From: Taxillus chinensis
Lineage: Eukaryota; Streptophyta; Magnoliopsida; Santalales; Loranthaceae
DNA: 64,000 nt
Direction: 5' to 3'
Assembly (NCBI GenBank): GCA_023512835.1
Contig: CM042087.1
Coordinates: 51,764,265-51,828,264 of the forward strand
Both the position numbers and the translations under genes were made by a program. The notes beneath the pieces are model-generated. The model was given only the letters and a program-made list of their open reading frames with translations. It searched no databases and had not been told where the DNA came from. This document shows positions 1-11,819 of the stretch, piece by piece; position 1 is the first letter of the stretch; each line of letters starts with the position of its first letter.

Positions 1-560
1 ACTTCATAGTTTATCAAATGGACATCAAGAGCGCTTTTCTTAATGGAGATCTTCAAGAGGAGGTTTATGTTAAACAACCTCCGAGCATTGTTGAACACAA
101 GGTTGAACATATGATATATAAACTACGAAAAGCCATGGATTGATTGAAGCAAGCTCCAAGAGCCTGGTACGACATACTGTTAGAATTCTTGCTCAAACAC
201 AATTTCAAAAAAGGAAAAATAGACACCACATTATTTCTACGAAAAGAGAAGGGTCATTCTCTGATCATACAGATATATGTGGACGATATCATTTTCGGAT
301 CCTTAAATCCGAAGCTTTGTGAAGAGTTTGCGAAGTTAATGACTGGCAAGTTCGAAATGAGTATGATGGGAGAATTATCATACTTCCTTGGAATAGAAGT
401 TAAACAAATAAAGGATGGAATCTTCATCAACCAAGCTAAGTACACACGAGACTTAATCAAGAAGTTTGGAATGCAAAACTCAACTCCCGTGAAGACTCCC
501 ATGCCGATCGGTGCCAAGTTAGATCCCGATCTTAACGGAGAATCAAGTAAATGTAACTAA
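1..560 (+). pseudogene. pol: Copia reverse transcriptase, 3' part, with in-frame stop
   Basis: This copies the element RNA into DNA in cytoplasmic particles. The reading frame is open from base 2 and shows the copia RT motifs in order: [12 protein letters not shown] near the start, LKQAPRAWYD at 144-173, and the catalytic YVDDIIFGS near 278-304, followed by GELSYFLGIEV. A TGA at 141-143 sits just before LKQAPRAW where the family normally has glycine, so one base change explains it. The frame then ends at 560, where a frameshift separates it from the RNase H frame. RT motifs before MDIKSAF lie outside the window. The copia assignment is secure; this copy is not functional as it stands. Confidence 0.9.
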
Positions 561-1290
561 ATACAGAGGGATGATAGGATCATTGTTTAACGTTACAACA
601 ACTCACCCAGATATTATGTTTGCAACTTGCATTTGTGCAACATATCAGGCAAATCCCAAAGAGTCACACATGCTTCATGTAAAACGGATATTGTGGTATC
701 TTAAAGGGACAATGAATTTGGGACTCTGGTATCCAAAGGAGTCTAACTTCTTATTATCCGGATATTCTGATGCTGATTTTGTCGGGTGTCGCATCGACAA
801 GAAGAGCACTAGTGGTACTTGTCATTTCCTTGGAAACAGATTGATTTCATGGTTCAGTAAGAAGCAGAATTCCGTATCAACCTTTACTGTTGAGGTGGAA
901 TATATAGCTGATGGGAGTTGCTGCGCACAGCTTCTCTGGATGCAAAGTCAACTTACTGACTATGGGTTCAACATGACATCTGTTCCACTGTATTTCGACA
1001 ATACCAGTGCGATTGCCATCGGCAATAATCCCGTTATATACCCAAAGACAAAGCACATTGAAGTCAGGTATCACTTCATACGTGATCATGTTCTCAAAAG
1101 GCACATATCTCTCGAACATGTTGCTACGGATAATCAACTCGCAGACATACTCACCAAGCCCCTACCTGATGCAAGATTTTCTAAACTACTCCTCAAATTA
1201 GGTATGCTTGACCTATCTGCACAATTTCTAATTTATCATTCCAATAATATTTCTTTTAGAACATGCATCATGTTTCATGATGAGCGTTAG
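556..1290 (+). pseudogene. pol: Copia RT thumb and RNase H, end of pol
   Basis: The frame picks up at MIGSLFNVTTTHPDIMFA (571), the usual join between copia RT and RNase H, in a different frame from the upstream RT. RNase H motifs follow: SDADFVGCRIDKKSTSG near 766-816, a degenerate form of the EAEY motif (VEVEYIA), and TKHIEVRYHFIRDHV near 1048-1092, ending with ADILTKPLP. These motifs identify the last domain of copia pol. The ORF continues past the usual KLGM end to a stop at 1290. RNase H would degrade the RNA template during reverse transcription. The upstream frameshift makes it a broken copy. Confidence 0.88.
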
Positions 1291-2755
1291 ACACTTATTG
1301 TACTTCTTGCTGATCATCTTTACTCGTGTTATGCATTATGTTTCTGATAATTTTCTCATATTGTCATATGGGAGGATGCTTGCGTTTCCTGACTGAAGTC
1401 GTTTAAGCTAACATAATTAAAGATATATGAATAAAACCTCCTTAGGATTTCATGATTCAAATTTTCATCTCTCATCACATGTCAAATGCTTTTTCATATT
1501 GATTGCAATATTAACATGACTGGTTGTAGAAATGAAATGGGTTAGCTCGGAATGCCTAGTGGATAAAATCACAGTTACAGTCTGATCAGCTTCTGAAGTG
1601 GAGTTTTCTCAAGGATAGACAGCAATTTCTAAAGATCTAAATATTAAGAAGGAAATGTCCATCGAGAGGATCGCATGGTCTAAGGGGGAGAAAATGCTTT
1701 ATCTATTACCCAAGTAATACCCCCCCTTTTATGTTTCGTGACCTCTTTCCTAGCTGTCTATCTGAGGGGGAGTCTTTCTCAAGAGGATCGCACGATATAA
1801 GGGGGAGCAAAAGCTTCATCTATTACTTCCATAATAACCCCCTGATATGTCTCGACTACTCTACCCTATAACTCTCGATTCTGGATTTGACTGGGCATGC
1901 ATTATTGAATCAGAATTGTGGCATAATTGGATGTTTTTGTTTCTTCAACTGTGCAGCTTAATATGATAATCAATTGATTGCTATTGGCATGTGTTCTTTA
2001 ATCCATTCTCACTTATGAATCTTAATTTGGGAAAATCATATAAATTTAATTCATCTTAGCTACGTCGTTCAGCATGACGGTTTCGCTATGTTGACTAATA
2101 TGAACTTATGTGTTTCTTATCTGACATATGCTTTGATTTTAATAAAAATGATCCTTAACTTGTATGTATGTGTCTCATTTCATTTTTAATGCATCAGTTC
2201 TGATTTTTCATTAATTCGGATTATGCTAACTTTTCGTATCTATTTATATCCGTACTAATCCTAACCTGTTAAGTCTTCTGTTCTTTTAGTTTATCTTTGT
2301 GAAGCTACAGGTTCAGATTCTCTTTGCACTTTCATCGATAGATCTTGTTTGATGTCTCAGATTTGAAGTGTTGTGGTACGTCTTTTCTCATCGACTTCAA
2401 GACAGCAAAGGAATCTTTTTCTCTTACAGCACCTGTTTCTACGGACTCGGTCTGTTTTTCATCCGAATACTCTTCTACGAATTATCTTTAGTCCGGATGA
2501 TAGTCGGTTCAATTCCTCCTAACGCTTGGAACTCTCAAATTGCGATAAACAAAGTATTATCTTGCATCGCGTATTTTTGAGGAGAGATAATAATGGTCCA
2601 TTAAATGCACATCTCAAGACGGGCAATTTCCGGAAGAAGGCAAACAGCTGTCATAAATGCTTGGTTATGCTGCCTCCACGTCATCTCTTTATTCGGAGGC
2701 GCCTATCAAGGCTAATGACATTAGATTGTTAGGCGATTCACTATTCACTTCGCTT
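1291..2755 (+). other. Non-coding spacer between copia pol and the env-position ORF
   Basis: No convincing coding region is seen in about 1.45 kb. The stretch is AT-rich and holds three purine tracts (separate entry) set in an imperfect tandem duplication of about 115 bp: the block around 1663-1740 recurs around 1780-1856. Short open frames at 2368-2732 have no family resemblance. Such a spacer between pol and the env-position ORF fits Sirevirus layout. Confidence 0.6.
1681..1807 (+). promoter_or_regulatory. Three polypurine-tract-like motifs (multi-PPT)
   Basis: TAAGGGGGAG occurs at 1681-1690, TGAGGGGGAG at 1763-1772 and TAAGGGGGAG again at 1798-1807. The PPT next to the 3' LTR (58079-58090) has the same GGGGGAG core. 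Multiple polypurine tracts are a reported feature of Sireviruses, where they may prime plus-strand DNA synthesis. That these copies prime is inference. Confidence 0.6.
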
Positions 2756-2900
2756 AAACCCTAGACCCACCAGCATCCACTGACCCGCCATATATATCAT
2801 AAGCCTTCACGCAAAGAGCGATTTATCACTCTCCCATTTCACAATCGCTCTTCTCTTCTCAAACCCTAAAGTTCCTTTCCCCCTCTCGCATTCATCTCCA
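2756..2900 (+). promoter_or_regulatory. Promoter-like block upstream of the Sirevirus env-position ORF
   Basis: A TATA-like run ATATATAT is at 2790-2797, about 105 bp before the ATG at 2901. Between them is a pyrimidine-rich leader containing a perfect telo-box, AAACCCTAAA (2861-2870); a second AAACCCTAG is at 2756-2764. This layout (TATA, CT-rich leader, telo-box, ATG) resembles an ordinary plant gene promoter. It suggests a separate transcript for the env-position ORF. No transcript evidence is available. Confidence 0.45.
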
Positions 2901-3215
2901 ATGGCACCAAAAACCGTTCTTTCCGGCATTAATCCCAGCCATCTAGTTGATTGGCCCTCGTGACCAATCCTCCAGTGTGTTTTCGGAACTTCGCTCTCTC
3001 CTAGAAGCCGACCATATCTTAAACCTGGTCTTCGTCCCCGTCGATCTCCTTATCAACGATATTACTGAGTTCTACCGGCACATCCGCTACACCACCGATT
3101 CCATCTGTTTCACCATACGGGGTGAATCCATAGTCATCACCCCAAACATCCTCTGCGCCGCTCTCAATCTCCCCTCCGGTCCTCATCAGCGTCCAAATCC
3201 AGAACAAATGGCAGC
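2901..3215 (+). pseudogene. Sirevirus env-position ORF, N-terminal piece (plant transposon protein-like domain)
   Basis: The ATG at 2901 starts a frame (MAPKTVLSGINPSHLV) that hits a TGA after 20 codons. The protein continues in another frame from 2947, so a small frameshift is present. Readable motifs are ITEFYRHIRYTTDSICFTIRG and ITPNILCAALNLPSG, which match the ITPEIIRHCFNLPEP region of the Athila env-position protein at 46574-47902. The domain type is that often annotated as putative plant transposon protein. Its function is unknown; the name env-like reflects position only, and I see no signal peptide or transmembrane helix here. The Ogre element interrupts it after 3215. Confidence 0.65.
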
Positions 3216-4039
3216 TGTTGTACCCCATTTTGACCGGGTTAGATCACAACCGTACTTCACGAAGAACCACTAAGTGATAGAGGATGACATTCGGAGAACA
3301 ACGCACTTGATCACACTTGATTCTGAGGAGAAATGAAATGATTATGATAAAAGTACCAATGGACAACCAGTGGGCAGCCCGCTATTTTATTAATAACTTC
3401 CCCGATACTTGTCGTAATCCAACAAAGTCAATTGAATTGATTAGATAACATCTTTATCTATCATTTCCAATAGGTTTGAGAATATTCCGGGTTGTATTCA
3501 ATTAGTTATGATTTTTCAAAGTTGGCAACCAAACCTTGTACAAATTTGGGGGAGACAGCTAGTGCGCAGCGTACTATTTTGACAATAACTTTCTCAATAC
3601 TTATTGGATCTGAATAAAGTTAATTGCATTAGTTAGATAACATCTTTATCTATCATATCCAACTGGTTTTAGGGTAATCCGAGTTCTGTGCAATTATCTA
3701 TGAATTTTTGAATCGGACGGGCAGAATGCTCATTTTATCATGTACCTTTGTGCGGTATTTCCCACTTTTCTCCTAAATGGCTGATCCTTTTGGAGTGATT
3801 CTACTTTCAAAAGATAGATAACAGAATTTCGAGAAAAACAAGACCAATTTGGCTCTAATCCGAGCTCTGTGGAGAAAGTTATGAATTTTTGAAGTTGCCC
3901 CGGAAATCTGCCAATTTTCCACGAATTTTGGTTCTTCATATGCATGTTTGTCCCACATTGCCAGTTTTGCTTCTCCTTCGCCCAGTATATATACAAAGGC
4001 ACTCTCTTTACACAGCAAGTGATAACAAGAGAGACCTAA

Positions 4040-4830
4040 GGAAGCCCAAGTAGAGGCGCCACGTGGCGACTAAGCCCACACACGGAAATTTTTGGTGAAG
4101 CCCAAATCCAGGTGGTCAAACTTGGTCAAATCCGAGCTAAGTCCACCGATGCGGAATAAGGACTTACCGATGCGGACTAAGCCCAAATCCGGTGGTCGAA
4201 CTTGGTCAAATTCGGACTAAGCACAAATCCGGACTAAGCCCAGATCCGGTGGTCAAACTTGGTCAACTGATGCGGAATAAGGACTTACTGATGCGAACTA
4301 AACCCAGATCCGGTGGTCAAACTTGGTCAAATCCGAGCTAAGCCCACTGATGCGGAATAAGGACTTACTAATGCAGAATAAGGCCACTGATCCGGACTAA
4401 GCTCAGATCCGGTGGTCAAACTTGGTCAAATCCGAGCTAAGTCCACTGATGCGGAATAAGGACTTAACCGATACGGACTAAGCCCAAATCCGGTGGTCAA
4501 ACTTGGTCAATCGATGCGAATAAGGCCATTGATTCGTAATAAGCCCGGATCTAGAGGTCAAACCTAGTCAAATCCGAGCTAAGCCCATTGATGCGGAATA
4601 AGCTCATTAGTGCGGAGTAAGGACCTATTGATGCTGAATAAGGCCACTGATCAGGAATAAACCCAGATCCGGAGGTCAAACCTGGTCAAATCCGAGCTAA
4701 GTCCACTGATGCGGAATAAGGACTTACTGATGCGGACTAAGCCCAAATCCGGTGGTCAAACTTGGTCAACTGATGCGGAATAAGGCCACTGATCCGGAAT
4801 AAGCCTGGATCCGGAGGTCAAACCGAGACT
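4040..4830 (+). repeat. LTR minisatellite, GATGCGGAATAAGGACTTA family
   Basis: Imperfect units of about 55-115 bp alternate two themes: TGCGGAATAAGGACTTA and AAATCCGGTGGTCAAACTTG. The array recurs at 27640-28050 and 29237-29780 in the 3' LTR with a different unit order, which explains most of the LTR length difference. The same 13-mer core GATGCGGAATAAG also occurs in the unrelated Sirevirus LTR (58380-58870). Confidence 0.85.
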
Positions 4831-5316
4831 CTAAAAAATCTAGAAAATTCTTTTTAAGTGCATTAAATGCCACCAGTGTCTCGGAACCCCCTTTTTAAGC
4901 GTGAGAATTGAGGAGTCTCCGAATATTAAATTCAAATGTCTCGGAACTCCATTTTTGAGCATAGGGACGGAAGACCTCTGTAATTAAATGTCATTTTCCT
5001 CGGGACACCACAGTCGACCTTGGGGATTGCATAACTATTAATTTCCAACGGCTCCAATACATCCGGAAATGCATTCCGCCCTTACCCACCAAAGCGTCCA
5101 GGTACAACAGAGGATTAAATAATCTCAAACGATTTATTTATTTTCAGGCACTGGGACTCCTTTTTCAAAGCACGGGAACTGTTAATTATTGTAAATCGCT
5201 GGAACCAAGAATCCCATTTCCGAAGTCATTAATTCATTGGAACGATGTAGTTGACTCATGGGGACTATAAGGCATCCAATAAATGCCGAGGCACGGGCTG
5301 TCTCCCCTGGGATTCC

Positions 5317-5324
5317 TATAAATA
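5317..5324 (+). promoter_or_regulatory. TATA box of the Ogre 5' LTR
   Basis: TATAAATA lies in CCTATAAATAGAC and is conserved at 30277-30284 in the 3' LTR. It is the best TATA match in the LTR and lies about 1.1 kb before the LTR end, so a long R-U5 region would follow. Confidence 0.6.
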
Positions 5325-6465
5325 GACTGCCCCAAGAGGCAAGGAGGGGCATCAATTATCAAGTAGCAGAAGAGGTTATTCCGGGAGAGAGCTTTCTGAC
5401 TAGATTTCTTAGAGATAAAAATCAGAGAGGGAGAGAGAGCGTACCCTGGAAATTTTCAAAGAGATATATACTCATTTGCAAAGGGGAAAGCACCCAGAAT
5501 CACCGTTCTTCACGGGAAGGAGCCGAGATTGGAAAGGCTTCTTTTTTCTAACCTTTGTGTTTTCGGAAAGCGTCACTTGAAGGGAAAAGGAACTCAAACT
5601 TGCATCATTCATTCTTTCAGGTTCTCTATTTTTGTTTATTTTATTTTATTTGTGTTGTTTTCAAGCATAAAACCCAAAAATTTCTCTATTTTCTTTTTTT
5701 TCATTATTTCTCATAGTTTAAAAAACGAAAATACAAAAAAAACAAACATTTTACATATCTTTCTCTCCTTTATTGTTAAAAAAAATATAAAAAAACAAAA
5801 CTTAAATCTTTTCTAGAAAATTTAAACAAGGCCTGGGCGGTCATGAGGGTTGAGCCCTAGATGTTCACAACCTAGTCCGCCTAGGCCAATATCAATTGTG
5901 GCGATATTTTCTTATTTGAATTCAAATTGCTTTTGTTTTCTTTTCTAAAAAAAAGGAAAATTACTTTTGTTTTCTTATAAAAATGCAATCTTGTCACATG
6001 GGCCTAGATCCCACATTCTTTTTCTAAAATTAGAATGTCCCTTTTTATTTACTTTATTAAAATCTTTTTCTTTGTTGTTTTAAGGCCTAGATCCTGAAAT
6101 CTTTCTTTTTCTTAAAATTAAAAAATACAAAAACTCTTTTTTTAGAATAAATAATAAAGCAAGCAAACACTCATAGATCAAGACTAGGTACCAATTGTGG
6201 GCGTTGTGGGGGTGCAAGAGTTTTTCTTCCTTCCCCACACGTAACCGACTCCCGAACCAAATTCTTTGGAACCGTAGACCTTTTCTTTTTCTAGGTGCCC
6301 AATCACACCTTTAATTTGTTTGGTGGCGACTCTGTGTTTTTCTTTTCTTTAATAGTTTGTGTGAGCCTTGTGCGGGGATGACTCTAGGATCAACTGAATG
6401 AACTAGCATGGAGTCCTTTTCACAAAAGCCAGCAACGAGCCCGGTTAAAAACGGGTGATGACAGC

Positions 6466-6483
6466 TGGCGACTCCGCTGGGGA
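6466..6483 (+). other. Primer-binding site, Ogre type
   Basis: TGGCGACTCCGCTGGGGA starts two bases after the LTR end GATGACA. It has the form described for Ogre/Tat elements, where the primer is reported to be a tRNA-Arg. The placement and match set the left boundary of the internal region. Confidence 0.75.
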
Positions 6484-7076
6484 CTGTTGTGAGAGTCTAG
6501 CCATGGTCTCGATTTATTGGAATGTTTGCTTGCCTTTTTTTTTCTCTCTTTTTTTTCTTTTTATTCTATAATTGTTTTAACCGTGCATACATGCTTCTTT
6601 CTCTTTCTCCAACCCTATACCCGAGTTTTCTTTAACACAATAGGATTAGAAGAGGCTAGTAAAAGTTTGCCCACGTGGACTTGGTTGTGCTTGTCTACGT
6701 GGAATACCCGAAATGTCTCACTCAGGCAGTGGTCCCTTCTTGTTAATGCCCCAAGAGGTACAAGAAGGACCCCCTCCGTCAATGCCCTTTGGGGTACGGG
6801 GGTTCTCTCTTAGTTCTTGTTAATGCCCTCGTGGTACAAGGCTAAGTAGGGAATGCTTGGGAACCAATGAATAAGATAGGAAGATTTAGAAGCCCATCAG
6901 GGGCATGACCTTCATGTGTTTGAGCCTTGCTATGACATTTGTGTACTTGCCTTGCTTGAACTTTGTATATATTGTCCATATACTAACCCCTTGTATATAT
7001 TATCCATCATTTGTTTACTAACCCCTCATTTTCATTCATTGCATATCATAGCATTGTACTCATTCATTTAGGAAAC
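6484..7076 (+). other. Ogre untranslated leader
   Basis: No gene is seen. The leader has T-rich runs (6530-6600) and a repeated phrase, TTAATGCCC or CAATGCCC followed by a GGTAC-type tail, at about 6744-6840. These may be structured leader repeats; their role is unknown. Confidence 0.5.
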
Positions 7077-8577
7077 ATGGCAAGCTTTGATCGTCTTCTA
7101 GCCGACAAGGTGGACAAAGAAGACATTCAAGAGGTCGCTCTCGCATCAAGGATAATCCAAAGGGACTTGGGAAATTTCTCTCAAGAGGAGCCACGAAGTT
7201 CCGAGGCCTACACATTGAGCTCCCAAAGAATCATGCTCCCGAACTCACATCCATATGGAGGAAGTGGTCTTCAAGGAGTCAAGCCGCATACATCAAGCAC
7301 TTTGGGGATCTATTACATCTAACTCAACTACCAATAGATAAGAACATGATCATTGCAGCAGTGAACTCTGGGATCCAAGGCGAAGGTGTTTGTTTTAATG
7401 GCGTGGATCTGGTCCCAACTATTGAAGAATACAAAAGGCTTCTTGATCAAGAAGTTGATCAAAAGAAGGCAATCTTCAACTATGATCCTCGAAAATCATG
7501 TCGGCGTACTTTGGCTTGTCTCCTAGATATACAAGCTAAAGAAGTTCCTCCAATCATTCAAAATGATGGGAAGCATGAAGTCGTTCCATGGGAGTTCTTC
7601 AAGAGGATGATGCAGCATTCAACTCAAGAGGAGACCCATATACTTTTCACTACTGCTGTCTATGGTCTGCTCATTTTCCCTCGGAATCCAAACTTCATTG
7701 ATGGGGAAGTCCTGGAACTTGTCCTGCAATTGGTAAAGGGAAATGACCCCTGTTCTTGCCATCTTAGCTGAAACCATCAGGTCCTTATCCTACATCCGAG
7801 TCAAAGGTCGGGGACAATTCGAGAGGTTGTCTTCCTTTCTTGTGCACCTGGATGAAGGGTCACTTCCCATGCATCTTTCCACGCTTCAAGGAAGTGTATG
7901 CGCTACCTCGCTACAACCTTGCTAGATATTCTAAACGGTGGGTGGCAGCTACCCAATAACAAGGAAGACCGGATGCACAAGTTCCATACGCTAAGGGGTG
8001 AAGATGTCATCCTGGAGGGCCCCTTGGATGCACAGATCAAGTATCTTCGTATAGTTGCGGCACTATAATCGGGTCCCACTAATTGGTCCTTGGGGAAGCA
8101 CCGCATACGCACCATTACAGGTGGGAAGACAACTTGAGGGGCGTCAAATCATCCCGGTCTTACATGGAATGGAATCCTGTGATAGGGAATATGGAGCTCC
8201 TGGGGCAAAGCGAGCAATCTTTGAGATGCACGAGCTTGGGCCACCCCTCGACGAATCAAGGCCAACCTACATGCTACTCCTGTCTTATCGAATACAAGGC
8301 ATGGAAAGAGAAGTTATTCCCTCTCCCCAACACAGGCGAGGACACTGCAAGTGAAGAGGTGGCCTCTAATGAAGAACCTGTGGTTGTCCTAGAGACAACT
8401 ACATCCTTATTACAAGAGAACGCCGTTTTACAGCAAACAATGCAAGAACAAGGGGAAGCCATACAGAAAATGGTGGAGCAGTTGGAAGCAGCTAAGATGC
8501 AGAAGAGTCATGCAAGGAAGCGATCATTGGCAAGGGGGATGGTCATCACAGGCTTGAACAAGAGAATGAGAGACTAA
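7077..8577 (+). pseudogene. Ogre ORF1, extra gene upstream of gag
   Basis: Ogre elements carry an extra ORF before gag whose function is unknown. Here it begins at the ATG at 7077 (MASFDRLLADKVDKEDIQ) and continues in shifted frames at 7346, 7743 and 8083 to the stop at 8577. The motif GVDLVPTIEEYKRLL near 7396-7440 resembles the domain called DUF7745 in plant mobile-element proteins. The C-terminal part (8360-8520) is heptad-like and probably a coiled coil (LLQENAVLQQTMQEQGEAI), followed by a basic tail (RKRSLARGM). At least three frameshifts make this copy non-coding. The Ogre ORF1 assignment rests on position plus the motif. Confidence 0.65.
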
Positions 8578-8881
8578 GGAACCTCCGAAGAAGACGATGC
8601 TAGGAGATAATCAAAGCTTGTCTTAGAACATGTAGTTTTAAGGAGTTCATGTCATTTTTCTTGTTTTAAATTTAGTTTGACTGTCTGTACCCTTTGAAGT
8701 TAAGTTTGATTTCCAACTTAATAAAGTTTGTGTTTTTGCATCTCATGCATATCATGCACTCATACTTAAAAAGTGAGAACCAAAATAAACTTTCCAGATT
8801 CGCCAGGTTTGCTAGAAGGCTTTCAGCAGAATTGGGCACTCATACAACTTAAGGTCCTCCAGTCGTCAGACATCTCCTACA
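8578..8881 (+). other. Spacer between Ogre ORF1 and gag
   Basis: About 300 bp without a gene. It contains AATAAA at 8720-8725 followed by a T-rich stretch, so it could hold a poly(A) signal for an ORF1 transcript. The sequence after it (TTTTGCATCTCATGCATATC) resembles the stretch after the AATAAA in the second Ogre spacer at 21590. Confidence 0.4.
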
Positions 8882-10520
8882 ATGGCAGAGCATACCGAGG
8901 ACATACTTACTGGTCTTGAGCAGGCTCAAGAAGAGATCGGGGGGAGCATGCTCCAAGTGCAGGCTCAGTTAAAAACTATGATGGACATGCTAGCCAAGCT
9001 GACCGCCGAGAGAGAAACTAGCCCAACTACAGGAGCTATTAATCAAGAGCAAGAACATGCACCACATGCTTCACAAGCCTATGCTCCAGCAAACATGGTT
9101 CCGGGGGCATCACATCAAGTCCCACCTACACCACCTGCTATGGGGGTGCCAACCCCAAATATCATGGAAGCTATGGAATCCCTCGCTCAACCATCCGATT
9201 GGAAATCTATTGAGGCCCGACTGAAAGCTGTGGAGGGGGTAAAAACATATGGAGGGACCGACCCACATGATTTATGTTTGGTGCCAGGCATAGTACTTCC
9301 TTCCAAGTTCAAGATGCCTGATTTTGAAAAGTTCAATGGTACTCAGTGTCCTAAAACACATGTGACCATGTACTGCCGCAAGATGGCAGCCCATGCAGAC
9401 AACGAAAAAATCTTAATGCATTGCTTCCAGGAGAGCCTAAGCTGGCGGTCCAACTGCGGTGGTATATCCAACTTGAAGGTAGCCGTATCGAACATGGAGT
9501 GAGCTCGCCATGGCGTTCTTAGCTCAATATAAGCATGTTACCGAACCGGCATTAGATCGGCTGGCCCTACGGTCATTTGAAAAAGGAAGTAATGAAAGCT
9601 TCAAAGTTTATGCCCGACGATGGAGAAAGGCAGCAATGGATGTTCAGCCTCCACTCACCGAAAGAGAACTTACCACCCTCTTTATCAACACCATGAAAGG
9701 GGTTTACTACAAAAAACTAATCGGGAATGTTTCAAGTAGCTTTGCATACTTGGTCGCCTCGGAGAACGAATCGAAGGCGGCATAAGGGAAGGAAAACACG
9801 GGGGGAAGCAAGTATGAAGTTTCTAGAAAGCCCTCTTCCTCCAATCGAAAGAAAGAAGGAGAATCCCAAGGCGATGGCAACCCAAGGCTGACTATAACAG
9901 ACCTGGGTCACAACAACCCCAACAATCGACCACACCTGGGTGTTATGGAGGATCTCCGATAGTGTCCTACATTGCGCAGGCCCCGAACCCACAATACCAG
10001 CCTCAGGGTGGGAACTCCTACTCAAACAATCCATCCCGGCTGAGCGGCCAAAGCGACCATGGCGAAACAGAAAGCAGGAAAGGAGACATTTGATCCAGTT
10101 CCTATCACATATACGGAAGCACATACTCGACTGTTGGCAGCGGGACTCATTAGTCCAGTACCTCTAAAAAAGGTAAACCCTCCATTTCCTAATTGGTACA
10201 AAGCTGATGCCAGTTGTGCGTACCATGGGGGTGGAATTGGACATGACATAGAAAATCGTATTGCTTTGAAAAGAAAGGTACAACATTTGAGAGATCCTGG
10301 ATGGTTGGATTTTTCTAAAATGACTGGCACTCCCAATGTGGGTACCAACCCTCTTCCGGAACACTCAGGCAATGTTGCCTATATAATAGCCGAATATGGA
10401 AGTTCTCCTAGACAGGCTTCCACAATCAAGATGGACAAGTGTCAGCTGTTCACAACCCTACACAAAAATGGACTCATAGTAACCAAAGATGTGACTGAGG
10501 CCAATAGGGGCAACAACTAA
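8882..10520 (+). pseudogene. gag: Ogre gag
   Basis: Gag builds the particle that packages the element RNA. The ATG at 8882 starts MAEHTEDILTGLEQAQEEIGG, a helical N-terminus followed by a Pro-rich linker. The capsid-like core is in pieces: DPHDLCLVPGIVLPSKFKMPDF (about 9261-9325) and then FLAQYKHVTEPALDRLAL with FKVYARRWRKAA after a frameshift near 9500. A further frame from 10059 includes YTEAHTRLLAAGLI and a zinc-knuckle-like CAYHGGGIGHDIENR, in which the last Cys is Arg. A TAA at 10518-10520 ends this frame; the protein sense continues beyond it in the same frame. Confidence 0.78.
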
Positions 10521-11819
10521 AAGAGACGCTGCCTCTATCATAAGACAGCTTATGGACACGATTTAGAAGAGTGTATAGAATTCCAAGAAGCAGTTCAAAA
10601 GTCGCTAGACTCCAAAAGGCTGGAGATCTCAGGATTGGAAGAACGTTATGAGATCTGCATGGCCTCTACGGACAGGACACAAATGGCACCCAAGACTGGG
10701 GCACCGAAACCCTTAATTATCCAGTACACAGAGAAGCCAAAGGCCGAATCATTGATACAAAAGATCAAAACTCTTACTATTCAGGAGCCGTCACCTTTCC
10801 CATACAAGGACGATAAAGCAGTGCCGTGGGACTATCATTGCAAATCCATTATCACAGGGCTCCCTTTAAAAGAAAAGAAAACAAGGAGTGGTCGTTCATA
10901 CACATCACCAGAAATCAACAAAGCCGATAAGGGTAAAGCTGTGGAGCAAGATATCATCCCAAGATCGGTGCCAAGGGATAAGAATACCTCTATCTCAGAA
11001 GAAGAGGTAACAGAATTTCTTAAGCTAATTAAGCAAAGTGAGTACAACATCATTGACCAGTTGAGTCGACAGCCAGCTCGTATTTCACTATTATCTCTGC
11101 TCATGGATTCCACTCCACACCGAGAGACCCTTATGAAAGTCTTAAGCAAAGCCTATGTTCCTCCGTCTATCTCCGTGGAGAACTTAGATGGGATCGCAAA
11201 TAATATCGTGGCGAGTAACTTTCTCAGCTTCAGTGAAGAAGAGCTCCCTCAAGAAGGTGTTGGACATATCAAGGCTTTGCATATTTCTGTTAAGTGTAAG
11301 GACCACATCATCTCGCGTGTGCTAATTGATAACGTATCTTCTTTGAACATTATGCCAGCTCCCATTCTAAAGCAACTGCCGATGGACCCGTCTTACATCC
11401 GCCACACCAACATGATTGTCAGGGCTTTCGACGGAGAAAAGCGAGAAGTAGTGGGAACCCTAGATGTACCACTACAAAACGGTCCAAGCACTTTCACTGT
11501 GGAGTTCCAAGTCATGGATATCGCTCCTTACTATAGTTGCCTACTGGGAAGGCCATGGATTCATGCAGCAGGGGCAATCCCCTCAACCCTCCATCAGAAG
11601 GTTAAATTTATTGTAGACGGGCAACTGATATGTGTGTCCGGGGAAGCAGAAATCCTCGTCACCAAACCCTTCTCTGTCCCCTACATTGAAAGCAGTGAAG
11701 ATATCCCAGCATGTTCCTTCCGCTCATTCGAGGTCGTCAATGCAACCTACCTTCCAAACCCTATAACTGATCAGGATGAAGGGACAGAGTTACCAAAGGC
11801 ATCGAAGATGGTAGCATCA
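10521..11819 (+). pseudogene. pro: Ogre gag C-terminus and aspartic protease, split by Tekay insertion
   Basis: After the in-frame TAA the same frame continues with a second knuckle-like motif, CLYHKTAYGHDLEEC (10529-10573), a linker, and a retropepsin-like domain. The active-site region reads VLIDNVSSLNIMP near 11319-11357; the family usually has DNGSS or DTG, so the catalytic Gly is Val here, which would be expected to damage activity. YYSCLLGRPWIH near 11530-11565 is the second conserved protease segment. Coding is cut at 11819 by the Tekay element, whose LTR adds a short tail and a stop at 11849. The G-patch part resumes at 21106. Confidence 0.82.

Larger units (their letters stand above)
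3216..6463 (+). repeat. 5' LTR of the Ogre/Tat element
   Basis: The sequence matches 26749-31422 over its length apart from minisatellite copy number and the 1177 bp insert in the 3' copy. It opens TGTTGTACCCC and closes GGGTGATGACA, directly before the PBS. It holds a minisatellite (4040-4830), a TATA box (5317-5324) and long AT-rich runs downstream (5530-6180). Confidence 0.88.

Noticed and set aside
4040..4830. CRISPR-like array
   Set aside because: The repeats are a direct LTR minisatellite without unique spacers of constant length, inside a plant retrotransposon LTR present in two copies.
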